Made by a program: the position numbers and the translations under genes. 30,533 nt of DNA, from IMG/VR virus record IMGVR_UViG_3300025127_000158, positions 1 through 30,533 of that record; one strand, written 5' to 3'. Positions within the stretch are counted from its first letter, which is position 1, and every line of letters begins with the position of its first letter. Of this stretch, positions 7,901 through 16,575 are shown piece after piece. The stretch is from a virus. Below the pieces are notes generated by a model, which saw nothing but the letters and a program-made list of their open reading frames with translations, was not told the origin of the DNA and made no database searches.

Positions 7901-8027
7901 CGTTGTTCTTGTAAACAGCAATATCTGCCTGAGCAAGCACGTTGAAGGTAAACGCGAATGGGCCAGTTCCAGTATTACCTGTGAACTCAACTCGGCGTGT
8001 AACCGGATTTATTGGAATGTCAGCCAT
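4968..8027 (-). CDS. Tail fiber with S74 autocleaving chaperone domain
   Basis: This 1019-residue protein is the probable receptor-binding fiber. Residues 1-150 resemble the virion-attachment region of podovirus fibers (PINPVTRRVEFTGNTG, a small beta domain, then LNEQFDSNVVMSQQLDERFDR). The shaft is beta-rich and repetitive, with two tandem copies of an about 85-residue unit at 385-554 (DLEIYH/DLEIFH and KIATTSTGV in each). The C-terminal domain (about 917-1019) is an intramolecular chaperone of peptidase family S74: S917 and K922 in SDRNEK form the expected Ser-Lys pair, followed by HFGIIAQDLQ and YSELLAFIIAAI. Trimerisation and self-cleavage before S917 are expected from the family. ATG follows AGGA; a good promoter lies about 25 bases upstream. 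Confidence 0.9.
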   Translation of the reverse strand: MADIPINPVTRRVEFTGNTGTGPFAFTFNVLAQADIAVYKNNGLLTLTSHYTVSLNSNGTGSITLASALIATDELVIIGDLPLSRTTDFVTAGDLLASSLNEQFDSNVVMSQQLDERFDRTIRSQPGDINKNLYLPLVDDRVSQLLSFDSSGNITTTSLSNVPDIGTVNLTVSGLASFADGSLGAPSITNIGDTNTGIYFPAADQLAFTAGGNNIFSITSTYGLMSKPLYFSDGILLTDNSATALTIKEGSNNYLTFVTTNGSEKLSFGKPIDVTGAITTNTSLNIASSTTVDGILDEDNMASNSATKLATQQSIKAYVDAQVGTVDTLAEVLGNGNTTGSNNIIVTAGQSITVDTISETTAANGVVIDGVTLKDGGATVTADVSFGDNDKAIFGAGSDLEIYHSGTASHIKETGTGNLKIEGTNIEINNGAGTKTYILATDGGAVQLRYDDSPKIATTSTGVSISGNAAFGDTNKATFGDGSDLEIFHWSNNASYIQEKNPTGSLFIEGADIYIRSYSEGDNMIVAQRDGAVTLYYDNAAKIATTSTGVDITGTLTSDGLTVESTGGAAALFKGYTSVTGVNSVNNGEVLLGNNASFQGKISYEGQTSGVLYIENSYNNDAADILFRSKSSGTAQNKLLIDGNGDISFYEDTGSTAKLQWSASNERLGLTGSDYQFYIQQGSNQPWYNRAASDGSYRLHLNGTGDIVTLDSSGSVGIGGTPVPSTSGYDTATLHLRQVGSSSVGSQLKFTNGVSGHTAADGGHISYWFDNNFYLYNAEAGDFRFFTSATERMRLTSAGDLLVSKTSVDSGVVGVEAKANGTLVATVDGDTVSILNRKTSNGEILRLQKDGSTVGSISTYFGNPMFGKASGSRLAFDTSVIYSTNDAGTTEDGSYDLGTSGSRFDDIFAVNGTIQTSDRNEKQDIAELTDAEQRVAVAAKGLLRKFRWKDAVAEKGNEARTHFGIIAQDLQAAFAAEGLNAGDYAMFISSTWTDEDTGEERTRMGVRYSELLAFIIAAI
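6366..6875 (-). repeat. Tandem repeat in tail fiber shaft (two units)
   Basis: Fiber residues 385-467 and 468-554 are tandem copies. Each begins with an FGDxxKAxFGxGSDLEI block, has a GxLxIEGxxI centre and ends with KIATTSTGVxIxG. At DNA level the copies are diverged but alignable, which points to an old duplication under protein-level selection. Each unit probably makes one turn-rich segment of the trimeric shaft. Confidence 0.75.
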
Positions 8028-8052
8028 GTCATTTTCCTATGTCTATGTTTAC

Positions 8053-8081
8053 TCTATACCAGATTTATCATCTTTGCTCAA
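8053..8081 (-). promoter_or_regulatory. Putative sigma70-type promoter of the tail fiber gene
   Basis: On the minus strand TTGAGC (8081-8076) and TATAGA (8058-8053) are 17 bases apart, with an extended -10 TGG before TATAGA. A start near 8046 would give a leader of about 20 bases with AGGA before the fiber ATG. The -35 overlaps the 3' end of the upstream ejection-protein gene. Confidence 0.5.
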
Positions 8082-10536
8082 ACACGTTTGAAACATCGGG
8101 CTGCCTTTCTGGAGCAACTTTGCCAGGACGCCACCAAAAATTTTGCCCGTATTCACGTTTGTACCTGGATTCCAACCGGCGCATTTTGCTTCTGGCATCT
8201 GGATCTGCCCATAGCTTTCCCTGATCCAGCACCATTCTTTCCAATGCCAGGCGAGAATACCAGAGCGTAGAGCCTGGAGTATAACGGCCAGCAAAGTTAA
8301 TAAACTCACTTCCGATATTTGTATCTTCGCCTTTGATTGCTTGCGTGACATTACCAATCGTCAGCTTGCGAACATCATCACCAAAACCAACAACCGGCCC
8401 CGCAATAGTTTCGGCCAATCCTCGATCGTAACGGTTTACATCTGAGAATAAAAAGTCTCCGTATATACCAAGACCACCACCTTGAAGCATTGCAGCGCCC
8501 CAAAACTCTGGATCTGTCATTGGGCGAGGATCTCGGCCTTTAGCCATTTCCTTTAGCTGCATTGCCAGAGCGCCCATTAATGTAGTGCTAATCAACAGAT
8601 CTGCGAAGTAAGTGCCTTTGGCCCTTTGTGTCGGTTGTGCCAGACCGCGCATGATATGCGTATTGACCAAAGTAACGCCAAAGTTTTTATACATGGCAAA
8701 CGATCGAGTAAGTTCACCAGCAAGTGTACCAGGCCGAGTATCACCAGTTAGAAAAGTACGGCCCCGTAGAGAGCTGCTAGGCACAGCAAAGTTTGTTTCT
8801 GTCTCTACCATAGCCAGCAAGTTAGTTGCTAAGTCACGAGCTAAATCTGAGCGTATATCTGTACGGGCCTCGATGTCCTCAGCTCTTAAAAACGATGCGC
8901 CCTCATATTCATAGAGCGGGGTTGTTCTAACAATCTCCCATTTGTCAGCGCCAATGCCATAATGGTCTAGCGTTTTCTGCATCATAGGATCGAGCTGCTT
9001 AAATGTCTTGCCAGCGTTGTCAGCCAGGTTTCCTAAGAACTCCATACCAAAAGACCACCGGCCGGCATTCGTCCAGGGAGAAAGCAAAGAAGCCCTCATA
9101 ACAAAATCAGCCATACGGCGTGTTATCTCTGGGCCTGACAAATCACCGACATAGCGCATTTGGGCAGCAGCAAGAGTTGACCAGCCTTCAGCCGTTAGAC
9201 CCAGGCGAATAGCCAGGCGTCCTTTCTCTTCCATGCTGAGAGGGTTCATAAAGTCTAGGTATTTCTTCAGCATTTTGGTTTGCGGCAAGCCAACCATAGA
9301 TCGAGCAATGCGCCCAAAATTCATATCAGTTGTTGCAGCAATAGCCGCGCCACCGAGCTGCGCCGATTGCAAAACCTGGCGAATACCGGCAAATGTATAT
9401 GCAAATGTGCTATCAACAGGCGCGTTTATAGATCCACTTACCGCTGAATATAATGAATCTATAGATGCTCCAGTACGTCTAGCAGCGCGTTCTGCCTTTG
9501 CATCACCAGCAGCATCAGCTTCTAATGTTTGTTTGATAAAGTTTGTTGTTGCTTGTGGGTTAGGGCCAAGCACTTCCATCATGGCAATGTCACGCGACAT
9601 CATATCAATATGGCCCATCATTGCATCAAACGCATTTGGGTTGCCAAACTTTTGCTGGTATTCCATCCAGCCATCTGCATTTTCAAAAACAAAAAAACGA
9701 TGATCTTGATTGCGTTGGGCAAAGGACTTGTTGCCCGTCATTGTACCAGGTTTAACTTTATTAAATCCATCTTTGCGTATTGTCTCGTAAGCATCCTTTA
9801 ACGCAAACTCAAGCTTACCATCTGAAAACGGCAAGCCTGTTTGCTCATCTATCATCTTCTTTAGATCAAGACGCGGAGATATGAAGTCTCGCCATTCTTT
9901 ATATGTTGATTGACGAACTCGCATAGTGTCATGGATCTGAGGCATACCCCAATCAACACGTTTGGGTATAGCACCACCGGCAGCATTGAACCTTGTACGC
10001 AAATATTCCGATGATGACCTCCAGGCTTGCGCCATTTCCCTAGCAGAAACATCGCCGGTTTCTTCGCCAAAAATCTCACGAACCACGTTCTTCAGTTGCG
10101 CTTTGTTCCTAGTCTCACCGGCCAGATTGCGCCGAAAGGTAGACAAGAACTCATCCATCTTTCTCGTAGCGCTACGCTGAACGGCCTGCTGCACCTGGAC
10201 AATGCTTCTAAACTTTGACGTCTGATCTTGCTCAAACAACGCTAAAGCCGCTCTGTTTTTGTCAGGTGTGCCTAAAGCTGTTTTATAATTTGATAAGTCA
10301 TAATTGATCTTCTTCCAGGTCGTAGCCTGGAGCATAGCGCGGCGCTTGCGCTCTATAGCAATCTTTTTTGCAGAGATAGATGTATCAGCCGCAGCTTTTG
10401 CTGTTGCAGCAGCACCACCCATTTGCCGGTTATACTTTGTTTCCAGCTCATCAAACAGACCTTTGATCTCTTTGGCTTGATCCTCAGTGATCTGTCCTTC
10501 AGCAACACCCTCATCAATACAGTTTTTAAAAGTCAT
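8068..10536 (-). CDS. Internal virion / ejection protein (822 aa)
   Basis: This large protein lies between the polyvalent protein and the tail fiber, where podoviruses encode proteins carried in the head and ejected with DNA. The first 170 residues are charged and helical (DQAKEIKGLFDELETKY; IAIERKRRAMLQATTWKKINYDL). The middle contains Ala/Gly-rich, weakly hydrophobic segments (QLGGAAIAATTDM). A late hydrophobic stretch (FADLLISTTLMGALAMQL, about residues 640-660) and GIYGDFLFSDVNRYDRG, GPVVGFGDD follow. The C-terminus is basic (KMRRLESRYKREYGQNFWWRPG). Similar proteins are usually called internal virion protein D-like. No enzyme motif was recognised. Its ATG overlaps the upstream stop (ATGA). 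A role in the trans-envelope channel is plausible but inferred. Confidence 0.7.
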   Translation of the reverse strand: MTFKNCIDEGVAEGQITEDQAKEIKGLFDELETKYNRQMGGAAATAKAAADTSISAKKIAIERKRRAMLQATTWKKINYDLSNYKTALGTPDKNRAALALFEQDQTSKFRSIVQVQQAVQRSATRKMDEFLSTFRRNLAGETRNKAQLKNVVREIFGEETGDVSAREMAQAWRSSSEYLRTRFNAAGGAIPKRVDWGMPQIHDTMRVRQSTYKEWRDFISPRLDLKKMIDEQTGLPFSDGKLEFALKDAYETIRKDGFNKVKPGTMTGNKSFAQRNQDHRFFVFENADGWMEYQQKFGNPNAFDAMMGHIDMMSRDIAMMEVLGPNPQATTNFIKQTLEADAAGDAKAERAARRTGASIDSLYSAVSGSINAPVDSTFAYTFAGIRQVLQSAQLGGAAIAATTDMNFGRIARSMVGLPQTKMLKKYLDFMNPLSMEEKGRLAIRLGLTAEGWSTLAAAQMRYVGDLSGPEITRRMADFVMRASLLSPWTNAGRWSFGMEFLGNLADNAGKTFKQLDPMMQKTLDHYGIGADKWEIVRTTPLYEYEGASFLRAEDIEARTDIRSDLARDLATNLLAMVETETNFAVPSSSLRGRTFLTGDTRPGTLAGELTRSFAMYKNFGVTLVNTHIMRGLAQPTQRAKGTYFADLLISTTLMGALAMQLKEMAKGRDPRPMTDPEFWGAAMLQGGGLGIYGDFLFSDVNRYDRGLAETIAGPVVGFGDDVRKLTIGNVTQAIKGEDTNIGSEFINFAGRYTPGSTLWYSRLALERMVLDQGKLWADPDARSKMRRLESRYKREYGQNFWWRPGKVAPERQPDVSNVFEQR

Positions 10537-13500
10537 ATTGTACAGAACTCCAATCGGGCTATCATTGCATCTTCCTGATCCATTTGAGCCTTAACATCTC
10601 TAAGCGTCATAGTTGTTTCTATTGGCTCGCCAGTAACAGGATCAAACCGCTCACCAAGAGGAACCTCAAGATCCATGTCATCAAAGATGTCAGATGTATT
10701 TATATCGTCAGTTATTGCTCCGTCTGTGGTAGGCTGCGTTTTTTCGAGAGAATACGTTGCACTATCGCGCTCTGCGACTCTGATAGCGTCTGGTCCTGTT
10801 CGTCCACCCGAAGGTACATCGAAGCTAGATCCTGATAACGGGTTGTCTCCTGAGACCTCTCTGATTTCTTTGGGGTCATTGAAGCCGCCATTGTTGTCGA
10901 TTTCCGCATAGCCATCAGCTGCGCCCTCCTGTCTTAATGTTCTAAATGTGGCAGATGGATTAGCCCCAACAGCATCAAGATATGCCGGTGGGATAATTCT
11001 GCCAGAAGATACAAAACGCCCGATCATACGTTGATATGCGTTTTCTGGGGTAACATCCATATTTACAAGACGAACCTTATACCCCTTATCTTTATATAGT
11101 GATATTGCTTTACGAATACTAGAGACAGAATGGCCCACTTTTGGCAAAACGATATTAGTTCCCTGCTCGATCATCAAGGATTGTAAGATCTTTGCCAAGT
11201 CAGAACTCTCTTCATGCACCGCTGATGCGCCAATACCGCCCTCATATTCTGGCAATGCCTTTTTAATCTCATCGCTGTCGAGGATAGCAGATCTGTTTGC
11301 AATGGCTAATTCATTGGCGATTGTGCTTTTACCAGCAGCCGGTGGGCCTAAAACTATAGTAAGCTCTTTATTTCTAAAAACAGGCTGTGGATCTATACCT
11401 AGCTCTTTAAATGCTAACTGCTCTGCATCACGCTCGAACCGAACCATTGCCTCTGCTGTTGAGGTAACATCCTGGTCATCTATTTTATAAACGCGAGAGT
11501 TATGCCAGGTTTCTGTGTCATAGCCCTCTATGCCAGACGTTTCTGCGCGAGCTTCCATTTCATCCAGCGCTTTAATAACAGATGGATGATTGTCTATCTG
11601 ATCTCTGGTTGGGCTTTCATCAAGCAAGCGTTTAAGGCCAGCAATAGAGTCAGCATCTACTTCATCAACACCGAACATATCATCAATAAGCTGATTGGCC
11701 TGGCGTTCTGCTGCTACCCCCGTTGGCTCGTCGAAGCCCTCAAGGGCTGGTTCTTTTTCAATTTCAGATCGAGCGATCTGCGGCGCACCATCGACAGCGC
11801 GTCCAATGTCGCCAGAAGATATGCGGTCGAAGTCGCCCGATTCAATTGATCCTCTGACAGCATCGAGGAAACCTCTGGTTGCTTCGACATAGCTGTTTGT
11901 GTCTCTGGCTGTTCTTGCTGCTTGGTTGAGGGCATCGGAGAGCGGCCCTTTTCTGTTTGCAAGCGTTTGGAGGAGCGCGATCGTTTGGCCATCTGTATTT
12001 GCCTTTCTTTCATTTGCTTCCTTAACTAAGATATTGCCTTCTGCCTCCAGGCGTTCCGAGTTACGAACCAATGTTTCAAATGCTGCTTTGTCGCGGCGCA
12101 GTTCTTTATATGCTCGATCTAAGATCTTTGCACGCTCTACATAATAGCTTTCAGTTATTAGCTCTTCACCAAATAGAGATATTTGCTTTACCTCTTCAGA
12201 TCCAGCCTCACGCACCTGGCGCACAATCGATTCCGCTTGGAAGGCATTACTAGGCTCAGACTTAGCTAAAACCTGGATAGCAGCATCTTGCAACGCGGGA
12301 TCATCAATTAATCTGCCAACGATAGCGCCATAGTTTGCCGGTATCACCTCATTAACAACAGCACCAAATGCTTCATCGCTTAGAGCCATCATATCTCTAG
12401 CCTGGCGAACTAGCTCAGAACGTGGCGGCAACTCTGACAATCTATCAGGCTCAACCCGCAACACCTTAGCCGCATCAATGGATGTGCCAGTGCCTTCTGC
12501 AATATTCTTCATTGCAGCAATTACACGCGCCTCTTCTGGGCTAATCCCATCAACCTCGCGCAGCTTATACCCGATAACCTTTACATCCTGAGAAGGATCT
12601 TGAGAGCGAATGCGCTTTGCTAGACCTAGACGCTGGTGGCCATCAGCAATAGCCAAGCGGCCATCTGCATATTCATACACCGTTACAACACCAGCTTTAT
12701 ACTTATCCCAAGTTGTTATGCCTTGCAGTCTTTCTGTTACGCCAAACTCATCACCGCCAGATTTAAACTGAAACGTCTTGGCATCAACCTCAATTATATC
12801 TGGGTCTAAGGTATATAGAACGCCATCAAGATTATCTGCTGCTTGCGCTGCTACAGAAGGTTTTATAGGCGCGTTTGGCTCTGGGCTTATCTTTGGCGCT
12901 TGATTGTTCTCTATCGCTGCTTGTGCGGCAGTTAAGCGGCTCTGATGCTCAAACTCTGCCACATTAGGATCTTGCGGCGTTTCTAGCGGATTAGTGGCAA
13001 CCACTTCCTCTTGTGCTTCGAGGACATCAACCAGGGCTTGATCCTCTGGGCTAACAGGCTTGCGGCCTTTGCCAGATAATACTTCCCAGCCTTTCTTGGC
13101 TTGCTCTGCAGTCATTCTTATACCGCGACCGGCAACAGGCAATGCTGCACCGAATGCGCCTTGAACAGCTACATTCGTTAAAAAGTCTTGATAGCTGTAT
13201 TCCAGATCAAGCTCATTATACCACTTGGCAACATCAACCTCAGTAATTGCACCAACGCCAGCATTTATAGCGGCGCTCTGCATTACGTTTTTCCAGAATG
13301 ATTTAGACCAACCGCCAAACGGCATTGTGGCTTGCGTTACCGGATCACCAAACGCTGAACCCATAGAGCCAATAAAGCGAGCAGCCGCGCTAGCTAGGTC
13401 AGGATTTGTTCTCGCAAGCTCTGCTAATTCATTCTGCTTAGATTGCACAAAGTCTTTAGTGCGCTGATCGATTACATCAGGCGTTATATCTTGTAGCTCT

Positions 13501-13823
13501 GGCGGCAGTGATTCTCTGTTCTCTGCCATCCAAGAATAAAGCTCTTGGGTTTGCCTCTCATAAACGCGAGGAGCGCTTGTATCAAACAAGCTGCCGCTGA
13601 GATATATGCCAGGGTTTTCAAAGTCACCGCCGTTTTGATTAGCTAGGTCTACGATCGGCCCCCAGACCTCTAGCATAGTAAATGCTTTGCTGTTTGTACC
13701 AGACCCACCGTTGAAGCGAGCAACATCAAACGCAGTCGCAAGGTTTTCTACAAGCGTACCAGGTGGTGCTTGCAAGCCCTGCTGGGGCAGGATGTCTAGT
13801 GGATCGGGCTGGTCAAAGTACAT
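10533..13823 (-). CDS. Polyvalent ejection protein with ParB-like and zeta-toxin kinase domains
   Basis: This 1096-residue protein lies inside the ejection-protein cluster. The N-terminal third is helical and resembles virion proteins (GSGTNSKAFTMLEVW, LASAAARFIGSMGSAFGDP). Residues about 341-470 form a ParB/DdrB-type domain: YADGRLAIADGHQRLGLAKR (DGHQR at 394-398) and NIAEGTGTSIDAAKVLR (440-456). A linker containing ISLFGEELITESYYVERAKIL and LANRKGPLSDALNQAARTA follows, as in many polyvalent proteins of phages and plasmids. Residues about 819-950 are a zeta-toxin-like P-loop kinase: Walker A GPPAAGKST (826-834, K832), LDSDEIKKALPEY with D849/D851, and a late arginine cluster (R932, R936, R942). 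Known zeta toxins phosphorylate UDP-N-acetylglucosamine. Delivery into the host with the DNA is inferred from position. No antitoxin is visible. Confidence 0.85.
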   Translation of the reverse strand: MYFDQPDPLDILPQQGLQAPPGTLVENLATAFDVARFNGGSGTNSKAFTMLEVWGPIVDLANQNGGDFENPGIYLSGSLFDTSAPRVYERQTQELYSWMAENRESLPPELQDITPDVIDQRTKDFVQSKQNELAELARTNPDLASAAARFIGSMGSAFGDPVTQATMPFGGWSKSFWKNVMQSAAINAGVGAITEVDVAKWYNELDLEYSYQDFLTNVAVQGAFGAALPVAGRGIRMTAEQAKKGWEVLSGKGRKPVSPEDQALVDVLEAQEEVVATNPLETPQDPNVAEFEHQSRLTAAQAAIENNQAPKISPEPNAPIKPSVAAQAADNLDGVLYTLDPDIIEVDAKTFQFKSGGDEFGVTERLQGITTWDKYKAGVVTVYEYADGRLAIADGHQRLGLAKRIRSQDPSQDVKVIGYKLREVDGISPEEARVIAAMKNIAEGTGTSIDAAKVLRVEPDRLSELPPRSELVRQARDMMALSDEAFGAVVNEVIPANYGAIVGRLIDDPALQDAAIQVLAKSEPSNAFQAESIVRQVREAGSEEVKQISLFGEELITESYYVERAKILDRAYKELRRDKAAFETLVRNSERLEAEGNILVKEANERKANTDGQTIALLQTLANRKGPLSDALNQAARTARDTNSYVEATRGFLDAVRGSIESGDFDRISSGDIGRAVDGAPQIARSEIEKEPALEGFDEPTGVAAERQANQLIDDMFGVDEVDADSIAGLKRLLDESPTRDQIDNHPSVIKALDEMEARAETSGIEGYDTETWHNSRVYKIDDQDVTSTAEAMVRFERDAEQLAFKELGIDPQPVFRNKELTIVLGPPAAGKSTIANELAIANRSAILDSDEIKKALPEYEGGIGASAVHEESSDLAKILQSLMIEQGTNIVLPKVGHSVSSIRKAISLYKDKGYKVRLVNMDVTPENAYQRMIGRFVSSGRIIPPAYLDAVGANPSATFRTLRQEGAADGYAEIDNNGGFNDPKEIREVSGDNPLSGSSFDVPSGGRTGPDAIRVAERDSATYSLEKTQPTTDGAITDDINTSDIFDDMDLEVPLGERFDPVTGEPIETTMTLRDVKAQMDQEDAMIARLEFCTI

Positions 13824-13833
13824 TGCTGTTTCC

Positions 13834-16572
13834 CTATTGCTCGCTCAACCAGTCATCATAAGACAAAAAGAAGTCTGGGCTAGCGCGTAATCCATCTCGT
13901 ATTTCTTTACGATATCTACTCATAAGCTTTTTTTGATCTGTGCTTGTAGATCTTTGAACATCAATCGGAACCGTATTAGTCATTTCTCTCATTGCTTGTT
14001 TTGTGCTTACACCTTTGACTTCTTGAGCCTCAACTTCTAAATCACTAAGTTTTGTTGCTTCAACTAACTTCTCCATATCAAACACTAAGTAATCACCGGA
14101 TTTATCAAAAACATATATGGGTTGGGCTTTGCTAGGATCTCCATATGTCAAGATAAATTTATTGCCGCCATATGATACCGGCTTGTAACTATTACTGTTA
14201 GAAATATTTTCTGAAAATTCTTCATCTATAACTTGCCCATCAGAAGCAACAGACATGCTGTTAGGCGTTATTGATTTTAGTGCTGCTTCAATATCATCAG
14301 CACTTAATGCTGGAGGTACAAATGTATTTACGCCGCGAACTTCTTGAATCCCACCATTGCCAGCACCATCAGCGCCAAGGGCAAGATCTATTGCACGGTT
14401 CCAAAGATCCTCATTAAATTCCTCTTCGTTTTTAGCTATATCTGCATAGATTGCTGAGGCAACCTGACGAGTAATCCCAACGGCGTTTGGCTGATAGCGC
14501 AAAGCCTGAGTAGTCTTTGCATTGAATGGAATGTCAGTTTTTGATGGTGTAAACTCTATTGGCTTAAATCCACCTTTTATTGCATCCATACCACGCAAGG
14601 CGCTGATTGCTGCATCCATTCTTTCGTTTACAACCAGCGCACCAATACCGGCAAACTCTGGAGCAGTATTGGATATTTCAGCCAACATATCAGGAGCCGC
14701 TTGGCCGCCACCTTCAACAATAGCACCTAGAAAGAACATACGCTGAGAGCGATCGGCTTCAGACATAACTTCAGCCAGCATAGATCTTTCTTGCGGCGTG
14801 AAATATGTTACTGGCGTTGAATACTTAGAAGAAACAATAGTCGCATCATTGATGCGTTTTCTCATAGTTTCTATTGTTGCATCTTGATCTGTAAAGTTAA
14901 TCGGCGTGATTTCAATAGCATTGCCATTTGCATCGTTAAGGCCAACGCGCATGGCGTATGACAGAGGATCTTTCTTTAATTCTGCCTCCATGCCAGACAG
15001 CATTTTCTTTGCAAGATCATATGTTTCTATTTCAACCGGAGTATCTAATCCAGCATCGCCAATGCCCTCAATGCCTGCTCCAAGGGATCTAATGTATCCA
15101 GCAGCTTCGGCTGGCGTCATATTGCCTACAGCCTCAGCAGTAGCACTTGTTATGTTTAATGCCATAGCATCCTCAGTAAGATCTTGCCTTAGATCTTCTG
15201 GAACATTGCTGACAGCTTCAATTAACTTTGCAATATCCCCACTTTCTACAGCGCGACCGGAATCAACTATCTTTTGAAAATCTGCAATTTCATTCGCCAG
15301 GCTATCAACAATAGGCTTAAACTCTGCTTTGCGAGCTGTTTGAGCTTTTTCTACACCGGCTTTAGCAGCAGTTAGATAAGCCTCTGCAACCTTTAATGTT
15401 TCAGCTTCTATGAGCGTATCAATACCAGCCTCACCCATACCCTCAAGGCCTTGCCTTAGAGCTTGCACCTCAGCAGCTAGATCTTCTGGCGTCATCTTAC
15501 GGAATGCAGCAGCCTTTTCCATGTTGAACTGTAAGCGTCCGACAGCATCTCTTGCACCCGCACCATAATCACCGGCAGCATTGGCTCGCTCTTCGAGTGT
15601 TAATACTTCTTTCTGCGAAGGCATGCCGCCCTTTGCTAGTATGCGGCTTTGCTCATTAACATCAACAACAATAGCCGCAGCTGCGCCTTTAGTAACTTGT
15701 AATTTAGAAGTGTATTCAGCTCGCAATGATTTGCGCAAAGATTGGGTTTGTTCCAAAGACATCCCAGCAACAGGTTTTGTCTCCATGCTAGTTAGCATCT
15801 CGGCCTGAGTATCAAGATCCGATGTATTGAACTTGTAAATTGTATTTTCTTTTATAGCAGCATTAAAAGCCTGTTCCTTAAATGCGGCAAGAGTTTCTGT
15901 ATCAGCGCCCAGACCAGCCAGCAAATCAATGCTTTCACCAATCTCTGTATTTATTGTTGTAGGATCGCTGCCTGGCAGTATTGCATTACCAACAACCTTT
16001 TCAAGCTGAACATCAGCAGCGCTGTTTACTTTGGCTTTGGCCTTTGATGCTTGTAACTTTACATAATAATTTGAATATCTTTCTTCTGCTTTGACAGACG
16101 CAGAGGATAGCCTAGTTTGCAGCATCAATGCTGCCTCTGGATCTATTGTATTTAGTGATGCAGAGTATCCATCTGTAATATCGGCAAGCTGTGCCTGGAC
16201 AGTGCTAAACGGTGTCTCATTTGTTTCAGCATCATTCAAGATCCGCATTATCTCGATTTCAGCTTCATTCTGTATTTCCGCAACAGCCACGCGACTACCC
16301 AGGGCATACGCTGAACGCTCTGCGATTGTAGTAGGTCCGCCAGCCGCCTCTATTGCCGCAAGAGTAGGGCGAGCGCCCTCTTCCCTAACGCGCTCCTGTC
16401 CTCGGATTGCAGCGCCCTCAGCGGCCTGCTTGAAGGCGAAGTCAGCCATGCGATCTACTTGCTGAGAAATATTCTGCCCAAGCCTGGCTTGTTCCCGCGT
16501 AGCGGCAAAGTCCAACTGCTGAGGTCGGCGAGTTTGTAAACCGATGCGCTGATATCTTGGAAGAATAGCCAT
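13834..16572 (-). CDS. Internal virion / ejection protein (912 aa)
   Basis: This 912-residue protein is dominated by Ala-, Glu- and Lys-rich helices with few aromatic residues and no transmembrane segment, typical of the large core proteins of podovirus heads. It begins MAILPRYQRIGLQTRRPQQLDF, with a helical region after it (REQARLGQNISQQVDRMADFAF). Two related internal stretches (KMTPEDLAAEVQALRQGLEGMGEAGIDT and NMTPAEAAGYIRSLGAGIEGIGDAGLDT, about residues 355-385 and 480-510) look like an internal duplication. No transglycosylase or other enzyme motif was recognised. It follows a small internal protein and precedes the polyvalent protein by 10 bases, matching the gp14-gp15-gp16 order of T7 in outline only. 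Confidence 0.7.
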   Translation of the reverse strand: MAILPRYQRIGLQTRRPQQLDFAATREQARLGQNISQQVDRMADFAFKQAAEGAAIRGQERVREEGARPTLAAIEAAGGPTTIAERSAYALGSRVAVAEIQNEAEIEIMRILNDAETNETPFSTVQAQLADITDGYSASLNTIDPEAALMLQTRLSSASVKAEERYSNYYVKLQASKAKAKVNSAADVQLEKVVGNAILPGSDPTTINTEIGESIDLLAGLGADTETLAAFKEQAFNAAIKENTIYKFNTSDLDTQAEMLTSMETKPVAGMSLEQTQSLRKSLRAEYTSKLQVTKGAAAAIVVDVNEQSRILAKGGMPSQKEVLTLEERANAAGDYGAGARDAVGRLQFNMEKAAAFRKMTPEDLAAEVQALRQGLEGMGEAGIDTLIEAETLKVAEAYLTAAKAGVEKAQTARKAEFKPIVDSLANEIADFQKIVDSGRAVESGDIAKLIEAVSNVPEDLRQDLTEDAMALNITSATAEAVGNMTPAEAAGYIRSLGAGIEGIGDAGLDTPVEIETYDLAKKMLSGMEAELKKDPLSYAMRVGLNDANGNAIEITPINFTDQDATIETMRKRINDATIVSSKYSTPVTYFTPQERSMLAEVMSEADRSQRMFFLGAIVEGGGQAAPDMLAEISNTAPEFAGIGALVVNERMDAAISALRGMDAIKGGFKPIEFTPSKTDIPFNAKTTQALRYQPNAVGITRQVASAIYADIAKNEEEFNEDLWNRAIDLALGADGAGNGGIQEVRGVNTFVPPALSADDIEAALKSITPNSMSVASDGQVIDEEFSENISNSNSYKPVSYGGNKFILTYGDPSKAQPIYVFDKSGDYLVFDMEKLVEATKLSDLEVEAQEVKGVSTKQAMREMTNTVPIDVQRSTSTDQKKLMSRYRKEIRDGLRASPDFFLSYDDWLSEQ

Positions 16573-16575
16573 GTC

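Noticed and set aside
4968-8027. Diversity-generating retroelement, considered because the structural module recalls phage BPP-1
   Set aside because: No reverse transcriptase gene and no template/variable repeat pair with A-specific changes were found; the fiber repeats are ordinary tandem protein repeats.
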